Origin: Adiantum capillus-veneris
Lineage: Eukaryota; Streptophyta; Polypodiopsida; Polypodiales; Pteridaceae
Length of the DNA stretch: 64,000 nucleotides
NCBI GenBank assembly: GCA_014529385.2
Contig: CM043971.1
Coordinates: 91,313,340 to 91,377,339, forward strand
Reading direction: 5' to 3'
Shown: positions 54,790 through 63,920 of the stretch, piece by piece
Numbering within the stretch: the first letter of the stretch is position 1
How the letters are laid out: each line of letters begins with the position of its first letter
Position numbers and translations under genes: made by a program
The notes under the pieces: model-generated
Databases searched by the model: none
What the model was told of the DNA's origin: nothing
What the model saw: the letters and a program-made list of their open reading frames with translations, nothing else

Positions 54790-55282
54790 CAGTTCCCTGT
54801 CCATTCAGGACACTATGCGGGCTTTGAAAGGTGGCGGGCTGAACTGGCATAACCTGTGGAATAGGCGTTCTAGCCACCTGTTCAAGGACGGGAGGAGCCT
54901 GTTTTGGAACCCTTGACTCTGCAACATGCGGGTGTTCCCTATCGCTGAGTCGCATGAAGTACGAGTGAGCCTCAACAAGCTCTGTATGCGGTGTAGGTTG
55001 CCTATTTTGCTATTGCACTGGTGGCGCTTGCAAGAACTCCATAAACCTTGGATTTTGCACCAGTTGCGAAAAGACATTCACCGCAGCAACTAACTGAGTC
55101 CTGACCGCATTATCCTCTAGTTGCACAGTCATAAAGCCCTGTACTGGAGGGACATTCACATCAACAGGAGGTACACATTGACGTGGCCGTGAGCTCTCGC
55201 CAATCTCGAACACCGTAAGAGTTTCATGTCTATCCTTCGAAGAGGAACCCTCTTCCATAATGCCCCTCTCTTTGTCGGCCAT
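54790..55282 (-). pseudogene. H gag N-terminal region
   Basis: The ATG at 55282 begins MADKERGIMEEGSSSKDRHE. It is followed by a hydrophilic segment, a helix around RTQLVAAVNVFSQLVQNP, a TAG near 55010, then a Pro/Gln-rich stretch ending NGQGTGYQ at the MITE. With the MITE and solo LTR removed it joins the gag frame at 52864. ATG position, after the PBS, fits a gag start. Confidence 0.78.
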
Positions 55283-55360
55283 AGTGTAATCCCGCGTTCC
55301 TGTACTCTGTGTCTTTACCCAAAACAACCGAGGCTCACCTCTTGAGGGAAAAGTGATTGA

Positions 55361-55379
55361 TGTCCCGGCAACGGAACCT
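55361..55379 (-). promoter_or_regulatory. H primer-binding site (tRNA-Asp-like)
   Basis: On the minus strand AGGTTCCGTTGCCGGGACA directly follows the 5' LTR. CCGTTGCCGGG matches the core of the plant tRNA-Asp site TGGCGCCGTTGCCGGGGA, but the first bases are diverged. Confidence 0.6.
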
Positions 55380-56865
55380 TGAAACCAGCTGGTGGGGCGT
55401 TAAGAGTTTGGCTTTCACCCGAAATTCTTTACTTTACTTTAAACACACACAGAGAGAGCACTTTAGAAAGATAACCTGCGACGGGAATTAACACTTAAGC
55501 ACACACACGGCTCGGAGGCTAAAATGCTCCGAGCACACGCCGACAACTTGTAGGCCCCAAAATTGGCGCCCCTTTCGGTATTTCTTTTTACTTTGAGAGG
55601 GTAAAATACAAAGTAGAGTCCTAGGAATTCTTTACCTGTATTCAGCTAGATACCACCTGTTTTGGCCAAATTTCGGCAACATAACAGCCCCAAAACTTGC
55701 GCGAAACCTATTCCCCTGTTGGGACTCACTACCACTGGCATAAACCCCCTGATTTCTGCCCAAAAACAATAAATTCAGCTCGCTGTATTTACTGGTTTTT
55801 GCCCTGTTTCAAGCCCTAAACAGTCCCCGAACTGTCCTCTGTCAGTGGGGCACTGTTCCCAATTGTTATGGCGTCCGTATGGCTGAAAAACAGTCAAAAT
55901 ACAGCGCATAACCAGCGCTGAAATTGCACCAGTACGGTGAGGCTATCACCCTCACCGGTGCCTGCTTTTGGAGTAGCAATTAGCTACTCCTGTTCCTGCT
56001 CAAGGAGGCTCTTGCCTCAGCACAAAAGCATGAAACCACACAGCTGTACATCAGTCAAATGAAGAGCCCTCTTGTGAGGCATCACATAACTGCACGTAGG
56101 GGAGAGAGAGAGCAATGTGTAGTGTGCAGGTCATCACTCCTAGCACCACACAGTACATAGAGTGGAAAGGAAGCACTCCATAGCTCTTAACCTGTGACCG
56201 GTTTCAAAAATGAGCCCTCCCAGCTACAAAATTCAGCGCCCATTTTTCTGCAAGAGGAAAGTGCACAAAAATGTGCCACTTGGCGCGAATACAAGCATTT
56301 TCTTGTTTCGGGGTTACCACCTAAAAATCTCCCAACTGGTTGCCCAGTTGACTTCGCAGCAGAGTTCTAAAATGTTCCCCTTGTCATTCGGAAGCTAATG
56401 GCGCGAACACATTTCATGGCCCAAAATAGCAATTCCCTAATTTTTAGGAGATACTTCCGTTAGGCTCCCATTGGTCTTCTAACCATCTATCCCCATTGGG
56501 ACCGCATCCAAAAATGCAATGTGGCCCAATTGTTGGGTATTTTCCTTTGGTGATCCCACCTTGACTTTCTGCCTTTATTGAGTTCAGTTCCTAGTATCCA
56601 CCAACTTGCTAAGTGCGACGAGGAGACCTACATGATCTTGGACTGAGTCTAGACATCCTCTTACTATACGAATTCCAGTGCCGACCCACTTCCCGTCTGC
56701 AAGTGAAACTACCATTCACATTGGCCATACAATGTCCGACCATTTGCAACTTCAAAAAGAGGGTCTCAAAAATAAAACAAAAATCATTGGAAAGAAACCA
56801 ACAACTAAAGTTAGCAGTTGCCACGTCCTCGTGACATAGTTAACAGTTGCCACGTCCTCGTGACA
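55380..56865 (-). repeat. H 5' LTR (1486 bp)
   Basis: It starts, on the minus strand, TGTCACGAGGACGTGG at 56865 and ends GCTGGTTTCA at 55380. It has two segments that the 3' LTR lacks: about 56 bp near 55800-55855 and about 90 bp near 56697-56788. Confidence 0.92.
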
Positions 56866-57621
56866 CGTCTTCTCTGGAGGACGGTTCTCAGAACATTCCA
56901 AGGTGCGAAAGGCGGCATATGACTTGAACGGAACTATACAGACATGGTGGTCTACTATGTTGTTACGCAGAGAAGCACCTGCGACGTGATTACAATTGAA
57001 GACAATTTTCACATCAACTTGGATATCAAAAGAATATGCAAAGCTGTCATCACGGCTTGGCATCATTTGAGAATGACTGAGAACGATACACTGGATGACT
57101 ACTACCAGAGGTTTTGGGATACTTATTTGCAAGTATCTTCGTTTCGGAAGATTACTTTGAAAGACCAGATTAAGCGGTCCTGTTGTGGTTTGCCAAAAGA
57201 GATTCACAACTATTGTTTGAACCAGAAGTCTGACTCTATTCAAAGCCTTCTGCAACATGCTAAGGAACGATTTGGAACACATGCTGGCTCATTGACTTAC
57301 CTTACGGACAAGATAGTATCCACCTCAACAAGGCAAGAGTCAGCCAGATTGAAAAGAATGAATCAAGGGAACTGGATGACAGCTCATCACAGGATTCTGG
57401 AGAATCAGAGGGTTCTAACGAACTAAGGGAACCAGATGCAAGTTCATCAAAGGATTCCACAGAAAGGGAATCAGATGATAATGCGTCTTAGGGTTCCAAT
57501 GATTGAGACTCACGTGCCAATGGACAAGGGAAGCGAAAGACGCTACCCACAGGTCCTAGGGCTCAAGGAAAGAAAGGAAAAAGAAAATCAGCTAGTAGAT
57601 CAGAGAATTCCCCACACCTAG

Positions 57622-58190
57622 GATAAGATTTTTGAAACAGATCGGTATGATCTAGATCTGGATATTGCTTTTGCCAAGGTGCACAAGGCTCTTGAGAAGT
57701 TTCAAGCATGGCATAAGAGAGCAGCCGACAAGATTCGACGCGACTTGCAGTTGAAGGAAGATGATTGGGTGCTCTTACGTTTTGAGAAGGCACGCCTAAG
57801 GAAACGAAAAGGAAAGGAGCAACTACTAAGATATAATGGCCCTTTCCAGATTCAAGAGAAGATAAATGATGTATCCTTCAAACCGAAGTTGCCAAAAACT
57901 TGGAAGATTCACAATGCTTTTCATGTGAGTTTGTTGTCGAAAAATTTCAAGGGTGAGGTGACAATCATGAGGAAGCCGGAGGAGCAACCTGAAGGGGAAG
58001 AGAGTGAGGAGATACTCGTTCTGGAACAGATACTAGCGCACCAAGAAAGGAATCAGAGGTAAAGTGAACGGCAGTTCTTAGTCAAGAACTATCAGAATGC
58101 GAAGTGGATGGAGGAGGAGCCTGGAGGACCTAGCAGATACCCCCCTCAGATTTGGAACTTTACCTTGACGCTTTTGGTCTAGCTTTGGCT
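57622..58190 (+). pseudogene. G1 integrase C-terminus and chromodomain
   Basis: It begins DKIFETDRYDLDLDIAFAKV, aligning with G0 at about 5716. It continues through LKEDDWVLLRFEKARLRKRK, YNGPFQIQEKINDVSF and WKIHNAFHVSLL. After a stop at 58060 a degraded chromodomain is read with QFLVKNYQNAKWMEEE. 58191-58779 is 3' UTR matching that of G0. Confidence 0.82.
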
Positions 58191-58779
58191 ATTCCAAGAG
58201 TTCTCGGAGATCAACAGGTTGAATCTGGTGCAGGCGGGACTACACAAGAGAGGAGTTACTCCGATCCTTTGTCACAAATTACCTAGAAAGAATAAAGTCA
58301 CTAATTTTCCTTTGGATTTCAAGGATACTGATGGGCTAACAATATTCTGCTGACTTAATGAAAGAAGTACTTCGACATGGGAATTCCCGGAACTGATTCT
58401 GATTGGTGAACACTCTAACATGTGACTGTGTTTGAGTGCAGGACTGAAAGACGAAATGATTGCAGTATTTCGGTCTTGAAAATCTCTATAGACATGATCG
58501 CAATAAGAATTAGTTAATCCGACACTAGTGAGGTCCGAGATGGATCTAGATGCAATTACTAAATACGTTGTTGGCATTCATGGTCTGAGATTTGGAATTA
58601 ATTTTTTTGTGATTGATTTGATCTATCATGTGACGTCATGAGATGTGATGTGATTGTCATCTTTGTACAAGTGCTAGATGTGTCGTGTCTAGTGCGTCGG
58701 TACTTAAGAGTCAGTGTCTACTGAATAAATTTATGGCCTCTGTCTATTTTGCAGGTGTAATCGAGGACAATTACAATTC

Positions 58780-58795
58780 TTTCAAGAGGGGGGTA
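58780..58795 (+). promoter_or_regulatory. G1 polypurine tract
   Basis: TTTCAAGAGGGGGGTA directly precedes the 3' LTR. Confidence 0.85.
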
Positions 58796-59268
58796 TGTCA
58801 CAAAATGATGACATTGCACACACACACACGCACCCCCCCCCCCCCCCTAAAATGCGATGACAGGCTATACGGACAGGCCACGTGGCAGTAGTACGAAATC
58901 CCATAAAACGCGTTGGCAAGCTCACGTGGCAGATTGTACAGATTTACGTGTTTCACGCTAGCTGCTGATGTGGCAGGGCTGTACGAATTTCCGTAATTTG
59001 TGCTGCCTGCTTTTTGGGGCAGATTTTAGACCAGATGCTTTTGGGGACTATTTGCTTTTGAGTTTGAAGCTTTTGGGGCTCTGCTTGGCATCCGTTGTAA
59101 ACTTTATAAGAGCCCCTGGGGCCTCACACTACAGAGCATCTGGACGTAGAGTCTGAGAGTAGAGGTCCCTTCGGGAGTTGTACCTTGCAATGATTAATGT
59201 TAAAGAAATGCCAAAAAGGGCGCCAAACTTTGGGGCCAATACCCTTGGGCACGGAACTCCGCCGGGCC

Positions 59269-59338
<70 letters not shown>

Positions 59339-59401
59339 TTATGAAGTTTTTGTTCGTGTGTTGCTATTGATTTCTCGCTTGGAGTGTCCAAGCCTATTAC
59401 A
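58796..59401 (+). repeat. G1 3' LTR (606 bp) with (TC)n
   Basis: It starts TGTCACAAAATGATG and ends CCTATTACA. It contains a C-run near 58834-58847, a TATAAG at 59105-59110, the core GGGCGCCAAACTTTGGGGCC and a (TC)n tract at 59272-59335. It pairs with the partial 5' LTR at 41839-42015. Confidence 0.88.
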
Positions 59402-60381
59402 ACCTATGTGCATGCTTTGGAGAGCAACAGACTTGTATTGTGTTTCACTTTTTTGAATCAGTTTGTATGGCATATAAAGTGCCGGCCTGTGGCTGATGCC
59501 ATAGACATTACGCTTGTAGTTGTACTTGGCTTTATGACTTATCATTGAGGCTTGAGTCATTTGAGTTTTATGTCCAATATGTTCATTTTTAGCATTGTAA
59601 TGTTAATTTGTTTATGAGTCTAAATTTTGAACTTAATTTCAATATATTATGGTTTTTTTTACAAATGGTACATACCTATTACATAACTGAAAGGTGGTTC
59701 AGCACAGAAGTATGTTCCGTACGTACCTGCCCCCTGCGGTACACTACGTACCTTTCCACCTTGCTACCACAGATGCCATACAATCCATCAATACAGTCTA
59801 TACATCATTGAACAAGACAACATGTAGTGTCACATAAAATGTGCAAAAACGGGTAGTCGACTCTTTCAATCCTAAAGTCTGTCGGACCGTGCGAGTGACC
59901 TTCATAATGGGTCCTTGGCTCTCTCCAACAATAAGAGTGGTTGTTAAAACAAGCCCAGACTCTATCCAACTGACACGCCAAGCCTAAACCACTCAAGCAC
60001 ACTTGTGACTCACGTGGTTCATTCATAGAACTAGTCCTGGACAACATCCAACCGTTAAAAACAATTGTCAAAACAGGTTCTCAACTCTGTCTAGCCATTA
60101 AGCCAAGTCTCATCAAAAACCGCTTTTGCAAGTCATAAAACCATCTTAAGATGAGTTAATAAATGGGATGCCACAATCTAGCAGATCTCAATAATACAAA
60201 GAGATTCAACCAGTGTAATCGATTTTCTTTCAAATTTGAATGAGAATCCAATTTTAAAAATTAGAATATGTACAACAAAAAGGATATCAAGATTAGGTGC
60301 AAGTTGAAAAATCAGCGAACGATGTAACTCTGAGAACGATCGATTTGCCATGAGGTTGAATAATAATAATCCTTTTTCGCA
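59402..60381. other. Unassigned segment
   Basis: No gene is supported. It contains the small inverted-terminus sequence at 59691-59762 and otherwise AT-rich sequence. Confidence 0.45.
59691..59762. repeat. 72-bp CGTAC-containing sequence with inverted ends, related to the MITE
   Basis: It starts AAGGTGGTTCAGCAC and ends CCACCTT, with CCGTACGTACC and CTACGTACC inside. AAGGTGG plus CGTAC repeats match the termini of the MITE at 54393-54779. No target duplication is visible. It may be an internally deleted relative. Confidence 0.5.
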
Positions 60382-61056
60382 CTACACCAATAGAGTATCG
60401 CCCGTCTCAAAACATCCACCTTCTCTTTGTAAAATTTTCCTTTGTCTAGGTGTGAGCGACTTCGGAAAGGGGTTTGACTTCATTATTTTATTAGAATAAG
60501 GCTGGTTTAAGTTAGTTGCTCTAATGTGAAAGCTTTTTTGGTTTCCAAGCTCAACGTTGCCTTTCATCATCAAATAACCAACAACAATATGTTCCATAAG
60601 CTCGTGAATGGTAGAAACTCTCTTTGAAAATATATTCATGAAGCCGTGAAGGTAGGCCAATAGTGTATCTCACTTTGATCTTCCCGAGATACATTCTTAA
60701 AGAAAGTAGTAAATAGGTGTCCCAAAAACTCTCGTTATGGTCTTCTAGTCTGTTGATGGAAACCACCTTCGAATTGTCTCAATCGCCAATTGGTTGAACG
60801 TCAAAAGCAAGTGTCAAATAACTACAAGCATAACATTGCCATTTCAAAATCCAACATCTCTAGTGATCTTGGATTCTTCAGAGCATAAGGCTTGGTCAAT
60901 AAAGCACTCCACACTGCATAACATTGTCTTTTCCAAATCCAACGGTTCTAGTGATCTTCGATTCTTCAATGTAGCTACTAAGAAACAATACATTGTCAAA
61001 CTATTGAAGGAATTGTCTTTGAAGTTTGCACGAGCCGCCTGAGTCCTCTTTTCCAA
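60382..61056 (-). pseudogene. K: gag fragment of a G/H-type gypsy element
   Basis: The minus-strand frames read LEDHNESFWDTYLLLSL and IGLPSRLHEYIFKE, which align with DDYYQRFWDTYLQVSS and GLPKEIHNYC of the gag cassette at 57093-57215. The upstream part (60844-61056) contains an 86-bp-spaced duplication (about 60831-60883 and 60917-60969). Heavy decay is evident. Confidence 0.65.
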
Positions 61057-61159
61057 TTAGCCCTTCTTTGCTTTTCTTCTTCATTGATCAACATCTCTGA
61101 TATGGAATTTTTTATCTTGATTGCTGAATAAACCCCAAAACTTGCCAACAGATCAGCAA

Positions 61160-61643
61160 AAACTAGGCGAAGATTTTGAATCTAAGCTTACTTTGACAAC
61201 AGAGCCAATGTCAACTTCATTTTACTTGAAATGGCGGCTTGCTTAAGAATCAAGTGTGAAGACACGGGACCACAAATAGATGCAGTGTTCACGGCACCAG
61301 GGCATGATGTCACCATCACGCTTGTCATAGGCAAGCTTAGGTTGCATTGTGAGGGTTACCTTGGGCATGAGGACTTCAATATTATGCCATTGGAAGTGTG
61401 ATATGTACTTCTAGAAATGCCTTGGCACCATAAGAATGGTGTCGTGATGGATTGTCAGGCTAGGAAGCTTCCATTGAAGAATGATGGGTCAAGATGTGGT
61501 TATTGATGTAAAGCTTAAAGGCAAGTCAATCCCCCTTTTATAGGCTAAAGCCATTTCCAAATTAATGAAATCAAGTATTTTTGTTTACTCGATCTTTCTT
61601 AATAACATGGAAGATAATAAGGATTCCAGTCTCTCAAAGTTGG
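61160..61643 (+). pseudogene. K: protease fragment of a G/H-type gypsy element
   Basis: The plus-strand frame from about 61176 reads AYFDNRANVNFILLEMAACL, aligning with [17 protein letters not shown] of H; the active-site Gly is replaced by Arg. HCEGYLGHEDFNIMPLEV matches [18 protein letters not shown]. The linker to RT then runs to SLSKL at 61643, where element T is inserted. The frame resumes at 63916 with ESERKFA and GLPSELPPERL, the RT entry block. Confidence 0.8.
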
Positions 61644-62147
61644 TGTCACGTGCGCACTTCACTTGCGCTACATGGACATGCTTCTGCTACAGTCTAGCAT
61701 GAGTCATTACCTTAGGGCTGAGCCTAGCACCTTTGTGAGCCTCTAGTAGAACGTGCATGCCCAAGCCGGTCATAGTTGCATAGTCATCGTCATCATCATC
61801 GACACAGAACCCATCAATAAGTCAGCACCTCTCAGTACCCCGTAGTACCTCAGTACCCGCAGTACCCTTTAGTATCTCAGTAGTACCGAGCATCAGTAGC
61901 ATCAATACCCATTAGCATCAACATCTCAACATTTAGTCATTGTATAAGCATTTGCAAGAATAAAGAAAGTACTTGCTCTAGCAACAGAGCAAGGGGCCCC
62001 TTGAGAGTTTGGGACCCGACATTCAGTGTCGTCTCTTTTCTCAATCTCTTGTGTCTCTCTCTTTCATTCAATTCTTTCAAGTGAAGTAAAGTGTCCCTTG
62101 TGTTTGTGCGGAGTACTAGATCCGAGACATTTCCGTTGCACCTCACA
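61644..62147 (+). repeat. T 5' LTR, internally deleted (504 bp)
   Basis: It starts TGTCACGTGCGCACTTC and ends GCACCTCACA. It matches LTR2 at both ends, but about 580 bp in the middle are missing after CATAGTTGCATA (about 61783). The lost part includes the TATA-like sequence and the AGCGTTTT motifs. Confidence 0.88.
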
Positions 62148-62148
62148 T

Positions 62149-62160
62149 TGGTATCAGAGC
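62149..62160 (+). promoter_or_regulatory. T primer-binding site (initiator tRNA-Met)
   Basis: TGGTATCAGAGC lies one base after the 5' LTR, a perfect match to the plant initiator tRNA-Met complementary sequence. Confidence 0.92.
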
Positions 62161-62343
62161 TCTGTGTGTGCTTCGGCTTTGCGAACTCAAGGGAAGAACC
62201 ATCAAGAACCCAAGAAGAACCAAGAACCCCAAGAACATCAAGAACTCAAGAACCCAAGAACCCAAAGAACCTCTCCCGGTTTTTTTAACTGAAAGAATCT
62301 TCGAGTCCCGATCATAGACTTATTAGCTCGCATCTTCATTACC

Positions 62344-62700
62344 ATGTCTTTGAAGGAAGATCGACATCGGATACACGAAAACCCAGATCTTGAGTACCAG
62401 GATCAACTTGCTTCTTATGCGGATATGGAAGGAGTTGGAGACAGGATCCCTAACCCTCTTGTGCATTCATATTTGCATGTAGCGTGCATCCACTTCCGTC
62501 AACAAGAAACCCTTGGTAATGCCTCCAAGCACCCTTACCTTTCAGCTTCACCTACAGTGTTTTCACAACAGGAGTATTCGAGTGGTAGTACTTGCTCGAA
62601 AGGCAGAGTCAACACGAAGGCTAGTATTCTGCGACAGCAATACGGCTACCTAGTAACTCGTGTGGCTGGTGTTTACATTGCACCAAACCTACATCCGTAG
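62344..62700 (+). CDS. T internal ORF, gag-like position, unknown protein
   Basis: A 118-codon frame starts MSLKEDRHRIHENPDLEYQD and stops at 62700. It is hydrophilic at the start and Ser/Thr/Gln-rich afterwards. I recognise no capsid or zinc motif. The position after the PBS is that of gag, so it is probably a truncated or diverged gag start. The PPT AGGAGGGAA follows at 62820-62828. Confidence 0.45.
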   Translation: MSLKEDRHRIHENPDLEYQDQLASYADMEGVGDRIPNPLVHSYLHVACIHFRQQETLGNASKHPYLSASPTVFSQQEYSSGSTCSKGRVNTKASILRQQYGYLVTRVAGVYIAPNLHP

Positions 62701-62828
62701 TATCCATAGTTTGGAGGATTTTTCATTGGTTATGCATCCACAAGCATCAGAAGCAGTCAGCATCAGAATTAGAGAAGAATCCAGAGATAGAAGTCCGGCA
62801 GTTGTGCCTCACCTGTAACAGGAGGGAA

Positions 62829-63915
62829 TGTCTCGTGCGTACTTCACCTACGCTATGTGGACATGCTTCTGCTACAGTCTAGCATGAGTCATTAGCTTAG
62901 GACTGCGCCTGGCACCTTTGTGAGCCTCTAGTAGGACGTGCATGCTCAGGCCGGTCATAGTTGCATACCCTCTCTTGCACAGTACAGTCATTCCAGCATA
63001 CAAACAATTTACCGCACGTGAACCGCCTCTTGTGTCGTTAATTTATTAAAGGGACTTTTCACATTCCCAATCGTGGGATTCAGCCAGCCACTGCTCGACC
63101 CAGAAGTTTCCACCTATAAGGGCAGCCTATGGGCAGTGCTAGAGGAGGAGTAGAGAGCCTCTCAAGAAGCAACAGCAGTACCAGCGTTTTTGCCTAGCAA
63201 AAGCCAGCATTTTTCCCCAGCAGCCGTCAGCGTTTTCAGCCCTATGATGGCCATCAGATTCCAGCACCATCAGCGTTTCTCAGTTCCAGCACCAGTAGCG
63301 TTTTCAGATCTAGTGTTTTCAGAATTCAGCCATCATCCACCTCCGCGTTTTTAGTTTTCAGCCCATAGCCTCATCGTGTCGTCGTCGTCGTCGACACAAA
63401 ACCCATCGTTGTCCCGGCGATAGCAGATCAGCCCATAGCGATCTTAATTTTCAGTCCATCGCTATCCCGGCGATAGCAGATCAGCCCATAGCCTCATCGT
63501 TGTCGACACAGAACCCATCAGTACCTCATTATCGTCATCGTTGTAGACACAAACACATCAGTACCTCGTCGTCGACGTAGAACCCATCAGTACCTCAACA
63601 CCTCTCAATACCCCGCAGTACCCTTCAGTATCTCAGTAGTACCGAGCATCAGTAGCATCAATACCCATTAGCATCAGCGTCTCAGCATTTAGTCATTGTA
63701 TCAGCATTGTGCAAGAATAAAGAAAGTACTTGCTCTGGCAACAGAGCAAGGGGGGCCTTGAGGGTTTGAAACCCGACATTCACTATCGTCTCTTTTCTCT
63801 CTCTCTTGTGTCTCTCTCTTTCGTTCAGTCCTTTCAAGTGAAGTAAAGTGTCCCTTGTGTTTGTGCCGAGTATTAGATCCGAGCTAAATCCATAGACACT
63901 TCCGTTGCACCTGAC
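62829..63915 (+). repeat. T 3' LTR, longer copy (1087 bp)
   Basis: It starts TGTCTCGTGCGTACTTC. It contains TATAAGG at about 63114, then seven AGCGTTTT-like motifs (63183-63360), GTCGTCGTCGTCGTCGACAC near 63378 and short repeated blocks ACCCATCAGTACCTC. It ends GCACCTGAC before GTTGG. Confidence 0.87.
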
Positions 63916-63920
63916 GTTGG

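Larger units (their letters stand above)
45710..56865 (-). mobile_element. Element H: full-length minus-strand Ty3/gypsy chromovirus
   Basis: It is flanked by CGTCT at 45705-45709 and 56866-56870, a perfect 5-bp target duplication. The LTRs are 55380-56865 (5') and 45710-47055 (3'). The order on the minus strand is LTR, tRNA-Asp-like PBS, gag, zinc knuckle, protease, RT, RNase H, integrase, chromodomain, PPT, LTR. It has itself received a MITE, a solo LTR of its own family and a solo LTR of family S. Frameshifts and an RT deletion show that it is inactive. Confidence 0.93.
45489..57618 (+). pseudogene. Gag capsid fragment split by element H
   Basis: The left part (45489-45709) reads AVRFETFLDYQDTHRALEFV, stop, QFDVV. 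The right part (56866-57618) continues FSGGRFSEHSKVRKAAYDL, TWWSTMLLRREAPAT, TLDDYYQRFWDTYL and CCGLPKEIHNYC, then a Lys/Arg-rich tail. This aligns with the H capsid (GGNFIEASKVRKAATFL, TWWMTLLMQGQAPATW). Element H sits between GTCGTCT and TCTCTGG with CGTCT duplicated. Confidence 0.85.
44945..57621. other. Insert within G1 integrase: direct repeats plus gag cassette (host of element H)
   Basis: Without element H the insert is about 1.5 kb. It begins with a unit that repeats 479 bp later (44945-45007 and 45424-45486), then carries gag capsid sequence in plus orientation to about 57618. It is bordered by GACAAGATT and GATAAGATT, a possible 9-bp target duplication with one mismatch. I see no clear terminal inverted repeats, so its class is unknown. 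Confidence 0.5.
41839..59401 (+). mobile_element. G1: Ty3/gypsy chromovirus, split by a 12.7-kb insert
   Basis: A truncated 5' LTR, PBS, gag start, protease, RT remnant, RNase H and integrase run to about 44944. The integrase continues at 57622, followed by a chromodomain, 3' UTR, PPT and 3' LTR (58796-59401). The integrase reads GACAAGATT at 44936-44944 and GATAAGATT at 57622-57630, both encoding DKI, and the reading after the second continues that before the first. I infer one element opened by an insertion. Juxtaposition of two truncated copies is the alternative. Confidence 0.72.
61644..63915 (+). mobile_element. Element T: short non-autonomous LTR retrotransposon
   Basis: It is flanked by GTTGG at 61639-61643 and 63916-63920. 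LTR1 is 61644-62147 and LTR2 is 62829-63915, with only 681 bp between them. The internal region has a PBS, one open frame and a PPT but no pol. Removing the element restores the K frame across the protease-RT linker, so it is a true insertion. The last base of LTR2 is uncertain: LTR1 ends CTCACA and LTR2 ends CTGAC. Confidence 0.87.

Noticed and set aside
59202-59335. Minus-strand frame rich in Arg-Glu repeats near the G1 LTR end.
   Set aside because: It is the reverse reading of the (TC)n tract within the LTR.
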